Positions 46,206-55,692 of a stretch of 64,000 nucleotides of DNA are shown piece by piece. The first letter of the stretch is position 1. Each line of letters opens with the position of its first letter. Position numbers and translations under genes: made by a program. The stretch comes from an uncultured Bryobacterales bacterium (GTDB lineage Bacteria; Acidobacteriota; Terriglobia; Bryobacterales; UBA6623): positions 3,238,435-3,302,434 of the forward strand of contig OY282420.1 of NCBI GenBank assembly GCA_958295955.1, written 5' to 3'. The notes under the pieces are model-generated. The model saw only the letters and a program-made list of their open reading frames with translations. It had not been told where the DNA came from and ran no database searches.

Positions 46206-47692
46206 TGTTCGGCGCCGGTAAAGGGCGCGGCCAGACCGTCCTCGGCGAATTTCTTGGTGATCGGCGAAGTATCCCCCGCGGCCAGCGCATTGTTGTAATG
46301 CTCGACCGCCAACTCGCGGTTGCCCAGGATGTCCTCTATCCGGCCCATGTAGATGTGCGACATGGCCACCAGCCGCGCGCCGCCGCCGGCCGCCGCGGCC
46401 GCGGCGAAATGCTCCAGCGCCAGATCCGGATCCGCTTCGTCCAGCGCCACCCGGCCCAGCCCGTAACTGGCCTGCGCATTTGCGCCGCCCGCTTTTTCAA
46501 GGGCTTCCTCGAAGGTCTTGCGGGCGTTGTCGAGCTCTTCGAGCTGCAGCAGCCCTTCCGCCCGCGCCAACAGCTTTTCCACTGCGGAAACCTCGGGCTT
46601 GGCCACCGGACGCGGGCGCGGCGCGGGCCGGCTGCGTCGCTCGGCGAAGCGCGCTTCCTGCAGCCTCGCGCCCTCGCGCTTGAGGTCGATGTCGCCGATC
46701 ATGGATTCGTAGTAGCGGCGCATCGACTGCGGCTGCTTTTCGTACTCGGCGAGTTTCTCGTAGAAATAGGGCGTCAAGATGAACCCCTCGCGCAGGCGCG
46801 CATCGACCCGGTCGAGCTTTTTTTCTTCCGTTTCGTAGCGCATGCGCGTCTCGACCGCATGCGCCAGCGATTTCGTCACGAGCAGTTGGAAGTTCGTCTT
46901 GTACGCCTCCTCGAGCGCCGGGGCGAACAGCGCGAACCGCGCCAGCACGTTCTTCTTGGCGACGACGTCGGCGTGGCGGATCGACAGGCGGTCCAGCAGA
47001 TGCAGCAGATACGCCGCGCGCAGCTCTTCGATGCGGATCTCCGCCGAAGGGTGTACGACAACCTTCACGTCGCCGCCGTAAGCGCGCGTGTTGACGCTGC
47101 CGGGCGCGGCCAGCAAGTCGAAGTAAACCTGAAACCCGCGGGCTTCCCGGCTCGTGGAGGAAAGACGCAAATAGCCGTTCGTCTCGAAGACTATCCGCAC
47201 CAGGGCGTCCTGGTAGCGCAGCATCTCGGCTTCATACGCGGGCAGGTATTTTCGCCAGAGGCTCGCGATGTCGGCCTTTTCGTAAAATTCGCGCAGCAGC
47301 CCCGAAAGCCCGCGAATCGCCCGGACATCCGCCGGCAGGTCTGTCGGCACCTCCGCCTTGAGATCGAAAAACGGCGGCTCCCCGCACATCAGCGCGAACG
47401 AGATGTACTGCGACAAGTTGAGGTCGGGGTTTTCCAGGCGGTTCTGCTCGAAAAACGTTTTGAGGCGGGTTACGACCGTTGCGTCGAGCGCGCTCAGGTC
47501 GTCGCGCAGCGCCTTGCGCGCCGGACTGTCGGATGCCGCGTTGAGCCCGTCGTCATAGCCTGCGACGTTGATCGCCGCCATAACGGCGAACATGCGCACG
47601 TCGGCGTTCAGTTGCTCGGCTTCCTGCGCCGGCATGGGCCATGCCGCGGCGGCCGGCAGGGCGGCGGCCAGAATCCACTGCGGGACGGACAT
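46202..47692 (-). CDS. Exported TPR-repeat protein
   Basis: A 496-residue protein with an N-terminal signal peptide (MSVPQWILAAALPAAAAWP). The first two thirds are helical and not recognised (VFETNGYLRLSSTS, FEQNRLENPDLNLSQYISF). The C-terminal third has TPR units (ARKTFEEALEKAGGANAQASYGLG and YMGRIEDILGNRELAVEHYNNALAAGD). A Pro/Arg-rich linker separates them. Stop overlaps the selA start, so expression is tied to selenium metabolism, which may be coincidental. The FecR-like gene lies 76 bp upstream in the same direction. Confidence 0.75.
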   Translation of the reverse strand: MSVPQWILAAALPAAAAWPMPAQEAEQLNADVRMFAVMAAINVAGYDDGLNAASDSPARKALRDDLSALDATVVTRLKTFFEQNRLENPDLNLSQYISFALMCGEPPFFDLKAEVPTDLPADVRAIRGLSGLLREFYEKADIASLWRKYLPAYEAEMLRYQDALVRIVFETNGYLRLSSTSREARGFQVYFDLLAAPGSVNTRAYGGDVKVVVHPSAEIRIEELRAAYLLHLLDRLSIRHADVVAKKNVLARFALFAPALEEAYKTNFQLLVTKSLAHAVETRMRYETEEKKLDRVDARLREGFILTPYFYEKLAEYEKQPQSMRRYYESMIGDIDLKREGARLQEARFAERRSRPAPRPRPVAKPEVSAVEKLLARAEGLLQLEELDNARKTFEEALEKAGGANAQASYGLGRVALDEADPDLALEHFAAAAAAGGGARLVAMSHIYMGRIEDILGNRELAVEHYNNALAAGDTSPITKKFAEDGLAAPFTGAEQ

Positions 47693-47768
47693 CGAAGTTT
47701 TAGTGTAGGCGAGCCGGAAAACCCGAGTCTATGGATGCGCAATACGCCCGGACCCGGGAGCCTGCGGC

Positions 47769-48542
47769 TTATTTGCGGAACCGCCGCCCGCCGCCCGGCA
47801 TGCCGCCGAGACCGCCGCCGTATCCGCCTCCCCCGCTGCGCCGGCCTCGCCCGCGGCGGCCGCCCATGCCGGATTCGACTCCCGTCAGCGGGCGTTTGCG
47901 CTTGGCTCCGGCTCGCGCCATGCGCGCCGCGGCCCGGCTGCGGTAGGCGTTCCACTCGTCCAATTCGTCCTTGAAGTCGGGGTCGAAGCGCCGGGGCAGG
48001 GCGAGCGGGCCGCCGTCGATTTCGAGCGCTTGCGTTTTCGCGACCGTTCGGCTCTCGTTACCCGAGCGCACGACTGCGCGGCCTTTGTAAACGCGCAGGC
48101 GCGCCGGCCGGCCGGGTACGGCGTCGAAACGGTAAAGGCCCTTGCGCGCAAGCTCCATCGCGGCGCCGCCGTAAGCCAGAGTCATGCGTTCCTTCTTCGA
48201 GACCGCTCGGCGAAAGTCGATGATGACGGAGCCGCCGCTCAGCCGCAGCTTGGGATCGGCGATGTCGTCGGACAGCAGCCGCACCTCGGTCCGCCGGCCG
48301 CTGCGCGCGAATCCCTGAGGCGTCAGCAGCAGTTCGGCGCGGCCGTCCTCCGTGCGCAAGCTCTGCCCGGCGGAAAGCTGCGCCAACTCGGCGGCCCTCG
48401 GTTGGAACGGTTCGCCGTCGATGCGGACTTCGCCTTCGGCGTGGTGAATGAGCCCCGCCCGCGCCGATACCGCCATCTGCGGCTGCGCCGGCGGGCAGAG
48501 GGCAAAGGCAAGCGCCGGGATACCCAGGAATCGTAAGTGCAT
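47769..48542 (-). CDS. Exported FecR-domain protein with Gly/Arg-rich tail
   Basis: A 257-residue protein. The signal peptide is followed by a FecR-like beta domain (IHHAEGEVRIDGEPFQP, LSAGQSLRTEDGRAELLLTPQGFARSG, RLSGGSVIIDFRR) and VYKGRAVVRSGN. The C-terminus is a low-complexity Gly/Arg segment (RGRGRRSGGGGYGGG). FecR domains usually bind anti-sigma or wall-associated partners; here no FecI is adjacent. ATG 48542 is preferred over an open frame from 48566. It is first in the minus-strand run that continues through the TPR gene, selA and the selenoprotein. Confidence 0.7.
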   Translation of the reverse strand: MHLRFLGIPALAFALCPPAQPQMAVSARAGLIHHAEGEVRIDGEPFQPRAAELAQLSAGQSLRTEDGRAELLLTPQGFARSGRRTEVRLLSDDIADPKLRLSGGSVIIDFRRAVSKKERMTLAYGGAAMELARKGLYRFDAVPGRPARLRVYKGRAVVRSGNESRTVAKTQALEIDGGPLALPRRFDPDFKDELDEWNAYRSRAAARMARAGAKRKRPLTGVESGMGGRRGRGRRSGGGGYGGGLGGMPGGGRRFRK

Positions 48543-48661
48543 TGCGACTATCGTATTCTGGCGCAACGAAGCGGGGCCGGGTAACGGCGTCGAGACTCGA
48601 GCGGCAATCGCTTCCGACTCTGCAATCGTGACAAAATCAGAATTCCGCCGCCGGCATCGGA

Positions 48662-50929
48662 ATGATCCCGCAATCTACGCCTGTCGCTAAAGATCTGGTG
48701 CTTCTGGGCGGCGGGCATGCGCACGTCATCGTGCTCAAGCGCCTGGGGATGAAGCCGATTCCCGGAGTGCGCATAACCCTCGTCTGCCGCGACATGCATA
48801 CGCCCTATTCGGGCATGCTCCCCGGACTGATCGCCGGCCATTACACTTACGACGAGGCGCACATCGATCTCCGCCCCCTGGCCAATTTCGCCGGCGCTCG
48901 ATTGTTCCACGCCGGCGCAACCGCGCTCGACCCCGAGAAACGCCTTGTCCATTTTGCGGACCGCCCCCCGCTCGGCTACGACCTGCTGTCGCTCGACATC
49001 GGTTCGACGCCGGGATTCGACAACGTTCCCGGAGCGCGCGAGTTCGCGGTTCCGGTGAAGCCCATCGGCAATTTTCTGCCGCGTTGGGAAGCGTTCGTCG
49101 GCCGGGTCTTGAGCGCCGGCGAACGCCCGCGCATCGCCGTGGTCGGAGCGGGCGCCGGCGGAGTCGAGTTGACGCTCGCCATCCAGCACCGCCTGCGCCG
49201 GCTGCTCGCCGCTGCCGGACGCACGTTCCGCGAACCCGAGATGCACCTCTTCAGCCGGACCGCCGACATCCTGCCCACGCACAACGCCCGCGTCCGCCGC
49301 AAGCTCCACCGGCTGCTGCTGGAGCGCGGCGTAAACGTGCATTGCGGCGCCCGCGTGTCGGCAGTGTCGCCGAACGGCCTATGCACGGATTCCGGCTTAC
49401 GGGAAAGCTTCCACGAAATCGTTTGGGTTACCGGCGCGGCGGCGCCCCCGTGGTTGGCCGCATCCGGCTTGGCGGCGGATGCGGACGGCTTCGCCGCGGT
49501 GGACGATTGCTTGCGGTCGCTTTCCCACGGAGATACCGTCTTCGCCGCCGGCGACATCGCCGCCGTCGTCAACCACGAACGCGAAAAGGCCGGGGTTTTC
49601 GCGGTGCGCCAGGGGCCTCCGCTGGAACGGAACCTGCGCCGCGTCCTCCACGGCGCCGCGCCGCGGCCGTTCCGCCCGCAGAAGAAGTTCCTCAGCCTGA
49701 TTAGTACCGGAGACAAGCGCGCCGTCGGTTCCCGAGGCGGGTGGTCGGTCGCGGGCAAGTGGGTTTGGACTTGGAAGGATTGGATCGACCGCCGCTTCAT
49801 GGCCAAGTTCAGCGATCTGCCGGCAATGGACGAAGCCGGCGCCGCGCTTGCGTCCGAGGCGGCGGCCGGCCAAGAATCGCCGCGCAAGCGTTCGGCCTTT
49901 GCGATGCGCTGCAAGGGTTGCGGGTCGAAGCTCGGCGCGAGCGTGCTCGACCGCGTGCTCGCGGACATCGACCCGTTGCCGCGCCCCGACGTTCCGAGCG
50001 GAATGGATGCGCGGGACGACGCCGCCCTCGTGGAAGTCCCTCCCGGCAAGGTGCAGGTGCAGTCCGTCGACTTTTTCCCCGCCATCGTCGACGACCCGTT
50101 CATCTTCGGGCGCATTGCCGCCAATCACGCGCTCGGCGACATTTTCGCCATGGGCGCCGAACCGCAATCCGCGTTGGCGCTGGCCGGCGTGCCCTTCGGG
50201 CCGCCGGAGAAGACCGAGGACTTGCTCCGCCAACTCCTGCTGGGGGCGAACCGAACCTTGCGCGAAGCCGGCGCGGCGCTGGCCGGCGGACATTCCAGCG
50301 AAGCGCCCGAGCTCGCGCTCGGTTTTGCGATGAGCGGCTTGGCCGAGCGCGGGCGGATCTTGTCGAAAGGCGGCCTGCGCGCGGGCGATGCGCTGATCCT
50401 GACCAAGCCCATCGGCACGGGGGCTCTGTTCGCGGCCGACGCCCGGCGGCGGGCAAAAGGCCGCTGGGTCGAGGCCGCCCTGACAGCCATGCTGCAATCG
50501 GCAGGCGCCGCCGCCGAAGAATTCCGCCGGCGCGGGGCGCGCGCCTGCACGGATGTCACCGGCTTCGGACTCCTCGGCCACCTCTTGGAAATGCTGCGCG
50601 CGTCGGAAAAGTCCGCCGAGCTCGTTTTGCCTGACGTACCGATCCTCGACGGCGCGGCCGCCTGCGTCGCAGAGGGGATTTTCAGCTCGCTCCACCCGGA
50701 GAATCTCAAATTCGGGCAAGAGGCGGCGAATGCGGAGCGGTTCGCGGGCGATCCGGGATATTTGTTGCTGTTCGACCCGCAAACGGCGGGCGGTCTGCTG
50801 GCCGGCGTGCCCCAAAACGAGGCTCAAGAGTGCGTTGAAGAACTGCGGCGCCGGGGGTATGCGCAAGCGGCGATCGTCGGCCGCGTGACGGACGGCGGGT
50901 CCGACGACGGCCTCGTAACCTTGCGCTGA
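48662..50929 (+). CDS. selD: Selenide, water dikinase fused to a NADH-dehydrogenase-like oxidoreductase
   Basis: A 755-residue fusion. Residues 1-about 400 are an FAD/NAD-dependent oxidoreductase (LVLLGGGHAHVIVLKRLG, VVGAGAGGVELTLAI, VFAAGDIAAVVNHE). Residues about 415-755 are SelD, with MRCKGCGSKLGASVLDRVL carrying the active-site Cys, DARDDAALVEVPPG, VDFFPAIVDDPFIFGRIAANHALGDIFAMGA, and CTDVTGFGLLGH. It makes selenophosphate from selenide and ATP. The catalytic residue is Cys, not selenocysteine. The fusion is known in other bacteria; the oxidoreductase may supply reduced selenium. Divergent from the FecR gene with a 119-bp gap. Confidence 0.93.
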   Translation: MIPQSTPVAKDLVLLGGGHAHVIVLKRLGMKPIPGVRITLVCRDMHTPYSGMLPGLIAGHYTYDEAHIDLRPLANFAGARLFHAGATALDPEKRLVHFADRPPLGYDLLSLDIGSTPGFDNVPGAREFAVPVKPIGNFLPRWEAFVGRVLSAGERPRIAVVGAGAGGVELTLAIQHRLRRLLAAAGRTFREPEMHLFSRTADILPTHNARVRRKLHRLLLERGVNVHCGARVSAVSPNGLCTDSGLRESFHEIVWVTGAAAPPWLAASGLAADADGFAAVDDCLRSLSHGDTVFAAGDIAAVVNHEREKAGVFAVRQGPPLERNLRRVLHGAAPRPFRPQKKFLSLISTGDKRAVGSRGGWSVAGKWVWTWKDWIDRRFMAKFSDLPAMDEAGAALASEAAAGQESPRKRSAFAMRCKGCGSKLGASVLDRVLADIDPLPRPDVPSGMDARDDAALVEVPPGKVQVQSVDFFPAIVDDPFIFGRIAANHALGDIFAMGAEPQSALALAGVPFGPPEKTEDLLRQLLLGANRTLREAGAALAGGHSSEAPELALGFAMSGLAERGRILSKGGLRAGDALILTKPIGTGALFAADARRRAKGRWVEAALTAMLQSAGAAAEEFRRRGARACTDVTGFGLLGHLLEMLRASEKSAELVLPDVPILDGAAACVAEGIFSSLHPENLKFGQEAANAERFAGDPGYLLLFDPQTAGGLLAGVPQNEAQECVEELRRRGYAQAAIVGRVTDGGSDDGLVTLR

Positions 50930-50955
50930 GCATCCGCCTGTGGGCGGAAGTCGGT

Positions 50956-51993
50956 CTATTGAAAAAACAGAGTCTGCGCGACGACTACCAGGGTGTGGGT
51001 GATCATTGCCGGGACGACGCTGCCCGACTTGGCGTAAGCCCGCCCGCAGAACCAGCCCATCACGACGGTCGTAGCAAAATACGGCAAATTGGGGAAGCCG
51101 CCGCGTCCGAGGTGAGTCGCTCCGAACAAGACCGCCGCCGCCGCCTGCGCCGACAACGGGCGGCCGCTGCGCCGCGCCAGCAGATTCTGGACGACGCCGC
51201 GCAGCAGGAACTCCTCGGCCAGCGCCGTCGTCAGGTAGATGCCCAGCAGCTTCCCGGCGGCATCCAGCAGCAGGCGGTCGGGATCGTCGAACCGCGGATT
51301 CCAGCGGGCATAGCCGGTACTCAAAGCCGCGGCTGCAATGAACGGCATTCCCAGCAGGAAATTCTCGAGCGCCGGCCGCCAGTCCCGCCGCCGCGGGACG
51401 AGATGGAAGCCCGCTCCGGGCAGCTTGCGCAACTCCAGAAACACGAACAAGCCCAGCGGAATCAGCATCAACTTGCCGAGGGATTCCAGGCGGTTCAGCG
51501 GGTAGTCGAAACCCTGGTAAACGTCCCGCAGCAGCGGACTCAATCCGCTAATCATGGGAAAGGCGATGACCGCCGCGGCGGCCGCGTCCTGCCGGACGAG
51601 CTTGCATTGCCGCGTCGGAAACACGACATAGAGGAAGGCTATGGCTGCGCACAACGCGGCAAGCTTCGCGGCCGCGCCCGGCGAGAAAACGCCGGTCGGC
51701 AGGGAATAGATGCAGTAGGGGGCGACCGAGGCGGCGGCCAAGGCGGCGGCGAGCCGCGAACCCGGCAGCAGCGCCGCGATCCTGCTCCGAGTCCGCTCGA
51801 AGACCGCCGCCCAATAGAGCGTAATCTGCCAGGCGAAGGCCGCGGCTACCGGCGCGCCGACCGAGGCGGGAATGCCGTATTTCCGTGCGAGAATGACGGA
51901 CGCGATGGCCAGTGCCGGATACAGCGCGGCCAAGCTGAGCCAAAACGGCTTCAAGCCGGCTTGGGTTGGGCCGCCGGTCGTCAAGCTTCTCAT
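50956..51993 (-). CDS. CPBP-family intramembrane metalloprotease
   Basis: A polytopic protein of about 345 residues. The motifs of the CAAX-protease/bacteriocin-processing (CPBP, Abi) family are in the last third: EEFLLRGVVQNLLAR, VLFGATHLGRGGF and the final His region MITHTLVV. About eight hydrophobic segments precede or surround them. ATG 51993 is one start; the frame is open to 52107, which would overlap the divergent gene. Convergent with selD (26 bp). Confidence 0.85.
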   Translation of the reverse strand: MRSLTTGGPTQAGLKPFWLSLAALYPALAIASVILARKYGIPASVGAPVAAAFAWQITLYWAAVFERTRSRIAALLPGSRLAAALAAASVAPYCIYSLPTGVFSPGAAAKLAALCAAIAFLYVVFPTRQCKLVRQDAAAAAVIAFPMISGLSPLLRDVYQGFDYPLNRLESLGKLMLIPLGLFVFLELRKLPGAGFHLVPRRRDWRPALENFLLGMPFIAAAALSTGYARWNPRFDDPDRLLLDAAGKLLGIYLTTALAEEFLLRGVVQNLLARRSGRPLSAQAAAAVLFGATHLGRGGFPNLPYFATTVVMGWFCGRAYAKSGSVVPAMITHTLVVVAQTLFFQ

Positions 51994-52708
51994 GGTAGCT
52001 TTGCTTGCCGCCGCCGCGGTCACGGCCGCCGACCGGCCTCCCCCGGGACTGATTGCGAAAGTTGCGGAACAGGGCAGCCTCTTCGCGGCCGAGCGCGCCA
52101 AATACACCTACCGGCAATCGTTCAAGCTGTGGGAATACCGCAAGGGAATGCCGGCCGGGTTCTATAGCGAGGTCCGCGACATCGTTTTCACCGCCGGCGG
52201 AGAGCGCGACGAAAAGTTTATCGAGGGTCCCCGGAACAACCTCGAGCGCCTGCGTCTCACCGCGGAGGACTTTCAGGATCTGCGCGAAATCAACCCCTTC
52301 GTCTTGACTGCCGACAGCCTTTGGCGCTACGCCGTCAAATACAAGGGCGTCGAGTTGCTGGACGGTGTGGAGTGCTACGTTTACCGGGTGGCGCCGCGCC
52401 AAATCCTGGACGGGCAGCGCTTTTTCGAGGGCGTCATCTGGATCGGCATCGAACAGGCGCAAGTGATTCGCGTTTCCGGCCGGCCGGTCCCCCAGCTTCA
52501 CCGCATCGAAGAAAGCAACCTGTTCCCCGGATTCACGACCTTCTACGAGCCGGTTGACGGCAAGTTCTGGTTTCCGGTGAAAACTCTCGCCGACGATGTT
52601 CTGCCGTTCCCCTCCGGAGGAGTCCGCGTCCGGCACGAGATCGAATACACCGACTACAAGCGCTTCAGCGCCGAATCGACCGTCGCATTCGAAGAAATCG
52701 AACGATGA
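51992..52708 (+). CDS. LolA-fold-like exported protein of unknown function
   Basis: A 238-residue protein. ATG 51992 gives a signal peptide (MVALLAAAAVTAA). The body is rich in beta strands with Tyr, Phe and Trp (YTYRQSFKLWEY, YRVAPRQILDGQRFFEGVIWIG, VDGKFWFPVKTLADDVLPF), resembling outer-membrane lipoprotein-sorting-like proteins. I cannot name it. The start codon shares the CATG with the divergent protease start at 51993. Confidence 0.65.
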   Translation: MVALLAAAAVTAADRPPPGLIAKVAEQGSLFAAERAKYTYRQSFKLWEYRKGMPAGFYSEVRDIVFTAGGERDEKFIEGPRNNLERLRLTAEDFQDLREINPFVLTADSLWRYAVKYKGVELLDGVECYVYRVAPRQILDGQRFFEGVIWIGIEQAQVIRVSGRPVPQLHRIEESNLFPGFTTFYEPVDGKFWFPVKTLADDVLPFPSGGVRVRHEIEYTDYKRFSAESTVAFEEIER

Positions 52709-52758
52709 GCCTCGCCGGCTGCTTGCCTGCAACCTTCGTGTGCTAAAACGATGGCTGC

Positions 52759-53748
52759 ATGCCGCTCGACCGCCGTTGCTTTCTACGCTCGCTCTGCGGA
52801 ACCGCAGCGGCTTCCCTCTGGCGTTGCTCGCAGCCCGATCTTGCCCCCGAACCGCCCGCCGCCGCGCATGCATTCGTCCCCTACGTCGTGGGCGCCAACA
52901 CCGCCATCACCGGTTGGGGGTTCTTCGAGGTTGCCGCGCTGCTCGCGGACATCGGCTACCGTTCGGTCGAAGTCCAGAACCTGAGCGGCAAGCTCGACCC
53001 CGTCGAAGGTGAATTCCCGGGCTTCACTTACGACAAAATCTCTGAGGAGGACAAGGAGCGCATCCTCGCCGCCCTCAAGCCTTTCGACCATCTCACGGCG
53101 CATCTTCCTTACGCGGCGGATATGAACTACATCGCGCCCGCTGCCGATGAAGCCGTCAGCCGGCTCGGAAACGCGATGGACGCCGCCGAATTCCTGGGCG
53201 CCAAGCTCGCCGTCCTGCATCCCCAACCCAGCGGCGCCGATCTCTACGCCAACTGGGACCTCGCCGTCAGCCGCATCCGGGAGTGGGGCTCGATTGCCGC
53301 CGACAAGGGCTTCCGGATCGCCTTCGAGACCGCCATGCCGAACTCCGTCCCCGACCTGGTGCGCTTTCAGGAAGAGATCGGGCACGACAATGTCGGCGTC
53401 ACGCTGGACGTCGGCCACCAAGCCCGTTTCAAGGAGCTCGCGCACGTCGAGCCCGAGGAGCGCGGCTCGCCGCAAGCCGTCCAAGCTTACAACGACTTGA
53501 ACCTGCGCATTGTCGAAGCGCTCGGCGGCAAGCTGTTCCACGTGCATACCAACGACATCGAGCCCGATACCTGGGCCGAGCACAAGCCGTTGATCCACGG
53601 CTTCATCGACTATCCGCGCCTCATCGCCAAGCTGCGCGAGACGCGGTTCGGCGGCGTGCTCATGTTCGAAATCGGCGGCGACGCCGAAAAAATGCCGGGC
53701 TGGCTGCGCGAAGGCAAGAGCAAGATGGACGCTTTCGTCGGCGCCTAG
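52759..53748 (+). CDS. Sugar-phosphate isomerase/epimerase-like TIM-barrel protein
   Basis: A 329-residue protein of the AP-endonuclease-2/xylose-isomerase-like family. The N-terminus (LDRRCFLRSLCGTAAASLWR) has a Tat-like twin Arg, so it is probably exported. The barrel shows VVGANTAITGWGFFEVAALLADIGYRSVEV, HLPYAADMN, LAVLHPQP, AFETAMP, VGVTLDVGHQARF and KLFHVHTNDIEPD; the Glu, Asp and His are the usual metal ligands. Substrate unknown. Next gene HAD at 53838. Confidence 0.8.
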   Translation: MPLDRRCFLRSLCGTAAASLWRCSQPDLAPEPPAAAHAFVPYVVGANTAITGWGFFEVAALLADIGYRSVEVQNLSGKLDPVEGEFPGFTYDKISEEDKERILAALKPFDHLTAHLPYAADMNYIAPAADEAVSRLGNAMDAAEFLGAKLAVLHPQPSGADLYANWDLAVSRIREWGSIAADKGFRIAFETAMPNSVPDLVRFQEEIGHDNVGVTLDVGHQARFKELAHVEPEERGSPQAVQAYNDLNLRIVEALGGKLFHVHTNDIEPDTWAEHKPLIHGFIDYPRLIAKLRETRFGGVLMFEIGGDAEKMPGWLREGKSKMDAFVGA

Positions 53749-53837
53749 TCGAGAAGACAGGGCGGCAAGCGTACGGTACGGCCATTGTTAAGACTGCAAG
53801 GTAACGCCACCCCGCCGCGGTTTGGTAGAACTGGTAA

Positions 53838-54656
53838 TTGCTCCCGCCCGCTCTGGAAACTCTCAACCCCAAGGCGCACGCCGCCGCCGCGCGCGTTGCC
53901 GTCTTCGATTTCGACGGCACGATCTCTCTGATTCGAACCGGCTGGTTCGACGTCATGGTGGCGATGATGGTGGAGGAATTGTCGGCTCTCGGCAGCGGAG
54001 AGTCGGAGGCGGAGTTGACCGCCGTTGTCGAAGAGTACGTGGGGCGTCTGACCGGACGGCAGACGATCTATCAGATGATCGAGTTCGCCGAAAATATCGC
54101 CGCGCGCGGCGGAGCCCCGAAGGAGCCCCTGGAGTACAAGCACATCTACCTCGGCCTGCTCCTGGAGAAAATCAGGCATCGCCGCGAAAATCTGCGGGAA
54201 GGCCGCGCCGCTCCCGAAGAGATGATGGTTCCGGGCGCGCGGCGGCTGCTCGAAGAGTTGAGCGGGCGCGGCCTGACGATGTTTCTGGCGAGCGGAACCG
54301 ACCAGCCCTTCATGCGCGAAGAAGCGAAACTGCTGGGCGTGGACCGCTATTTCGACGGCGGCATGTTCGGCGCGCTCGACGACTACAAGAATTTCTCGAA
54401 GAAGATACTGGTCGAAAAGATCATCCGCGAAAGCGATTTCAAGGGCGAGGAGTTTATCGGCTTCGGCGACGGCTTCGTCGAAATCGAAGCGGTCAAGCGG
54501 GTCGGGGGAGTCGCCGTCGGCGTGGCCAGCGACGAACCCGACTGCGCCGCCGTCGATGCGGTCAAGCGCAAGAGGCTGATCGGCGTCGGCGCCGACTGGA
54601 TTGTTCCCAACTTCAACGCGCACAATGAACTGATAGGCGCGCTGTTCCCGCAATAA
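53838..54656 (+). CDS. HAD-family hydrolase
   Basis: A 272-residue phosphatase-type protein starting TTG. Motif I VAVFDFDGTISLI has the nucleophile Asp, motif II is FLASGTDQPF, and motifs III/IV are in IIRESDFKGEEFIGFGDGFVEIEA with the Lys and acidic pair. The cap domain (residues about 60-130) is helical. First gene of a tight five-gene group with DHS-like, PfkB, SIS and mandelate-racemase-like genes, so it probably dephosphorylates a sugar phosphate of that pathway. Confidence 0.85.
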   Translation: MLPPALETLNPKAHAAAARVAVFDFDGTISLIRTGWFDVMVAMMVEELSALGSGESEAELTAVVEEYVGRLTGRQTIYQMIEFAENIAARGGAPKEPLEYKHIYLGLLLEKIRHRRENLREGRAAPEEMMVPGARRLLEELSGRGLTMFLASGTDQPFMREEAKLLGVDRYFDGGMFGALDDYKNFSKKILVEKIIRESDFKGEEFIGFGDGFVEIEAVKRVGGVAVGVASDEPDCAAVDAVKRKRLIGVGADWIVPNFNAHNELIGALFPQ

Positions 54657-54705
54657 ACGCCGCGTTCTGCCGGAAAGGGCGGCCGGCGGCCGACAAGAAA
54701 ACCGG

Positions 54706-55689
54706 ATGCCATCGAAATACCCCATCTTTGACCGCTCCAGGCTCCACGTCCGCCCGCTTGTCGAGCGCGACCATGACATGAGCCTGGGGCACGTGCTCCG
54801 GATCGACGACAACCCCGGCGAGATCGACGAGGCGTATCGCGGCGATCTGCAAACGGTTGCCTCGCGATTGGCCGCCCGCGGGGAAGCCGCCGGCATCTTG
54901 ATGATGGGCGCGCACGTCGTCAAGTGCGGCGTCTCGCGTCATCTGATCGATTTGCTCCGGCGCGGCGTCTTCAGCCACGTGGCGATGAACGGCGCGGGGG
55001 CCATCCATGATTTCGAGTTGGCCTCGATCGGCGCCACCACCGAGAGCGTCGCCCGCTATATTCGGACGGGCGAGTTCGGCCTCTGGGATCGAACCGGCGC
55101 GCTGAACGACTGGGCCGTCTATGCCGCCGAGCGCGGCCTGGGTCTCGGCGAAGGCTTCGGGCGCAAGATACTCGAAGAAAATCTGCCGCACCGCGAGGTC
55201 AGCATTCTGGCCGCCGCCTACGAGCTCGGCATCCCGGTAACGGTCCATGTCGGCCTGGGGTACGACATCACGCACGAGCACCCCAACTGCGACGGCGGCG
55301 CCTATGGACAGGCAAGCTACCGCGATTTTCTGATCTTCACCAGAGCAGTCGAGAACCTGGAAGGCGGCGTCATGGTCAGCTTCGGCTCCGCGGTCATGGC
55401 GCCCGAGGTTTACCTGAAAGCGTTGTCGATGGCGCGCAACGTCGCGCGGCAGGAAGGCCGCCGCATCGCCGACCTCACCACCGCGGTTTTCGACTTGACG
55501 CCGATTCAAGGCGATATCCACAGCGAGTTGCCGAAGAGCGATCCCGGCTATTACTTCCGCCCGCACAAGACCATCCTGGTGCGCACCGTCGCCGACGGGG
55601 GGCGGAGCATCTACATTCGCGGAGACCATCGCCTTGCCTTTCCGGCGCTGCGCCGCGCGGTGCTCGCGCATGGGGAGCGCAGCGGATAG
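54706..55689 (+). CDS. Deoxyhypusine-synthase-like protein
   Basis: A 327-residue protein. GAHVVKCGVSRHLIDLLRRGVFSHVAMNGAGAIHDFELASIGATTE resembles the NAD-binding core of deoxyhypusine synthase in order and spacing, and a later GSAVMAPEVYLKALS matches its GSATQ-like segment. The active-site Lys motif of true DHS and the eIF5A substrate are absent in bacteria, so another NAD-dependent reaction is likely. It follows the HAD gene after 49 bp, and the PfkB gene begins 3 bp after it. Confidence 0.7.
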   Translation: MPSKYPIFDRSRLHVRPLVERDHDMSLGHVLRIDDNPGEIDEAYRGDLQTVASRLAARGEAAGILMMGAHVVKCGVSRHLIDLLRRGVFSHVAMNGAGAIHDFELASIGATTESVARYIRTGEFGLWDRTGALNDWAVYAAERGLGLGEGFGRKILEENLPHREVSILAAAYELGIPVTVHVGLGYDITHEHPNCDGGAYGQASYRDFLIFTRAVENLEGGVMVSFGSAVMAPEVYLKALSMARNVARQEGRRIADLTTAVFDLTPIQGDIHSELPKSDPGYYFRPHKTILVRTVADGGRSIYIRGDHRLAFPALRRAVLAHGERSG

Positions 55690-55692
55690 CGC

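Noticed and set aside
48543-48661. tRNA-Sec (selC) in the gap between the FecR gene and selD
   Set aside because: No long-acceptor tRNA fold or TCA anticodon loop could be found there or elsewhere in the window.
48662-50929. Selenocysteine in SelD itself
   Set aside because: The catalytic position is encoded as Cys (MRCKGCGSKLG), with no internal TGA.
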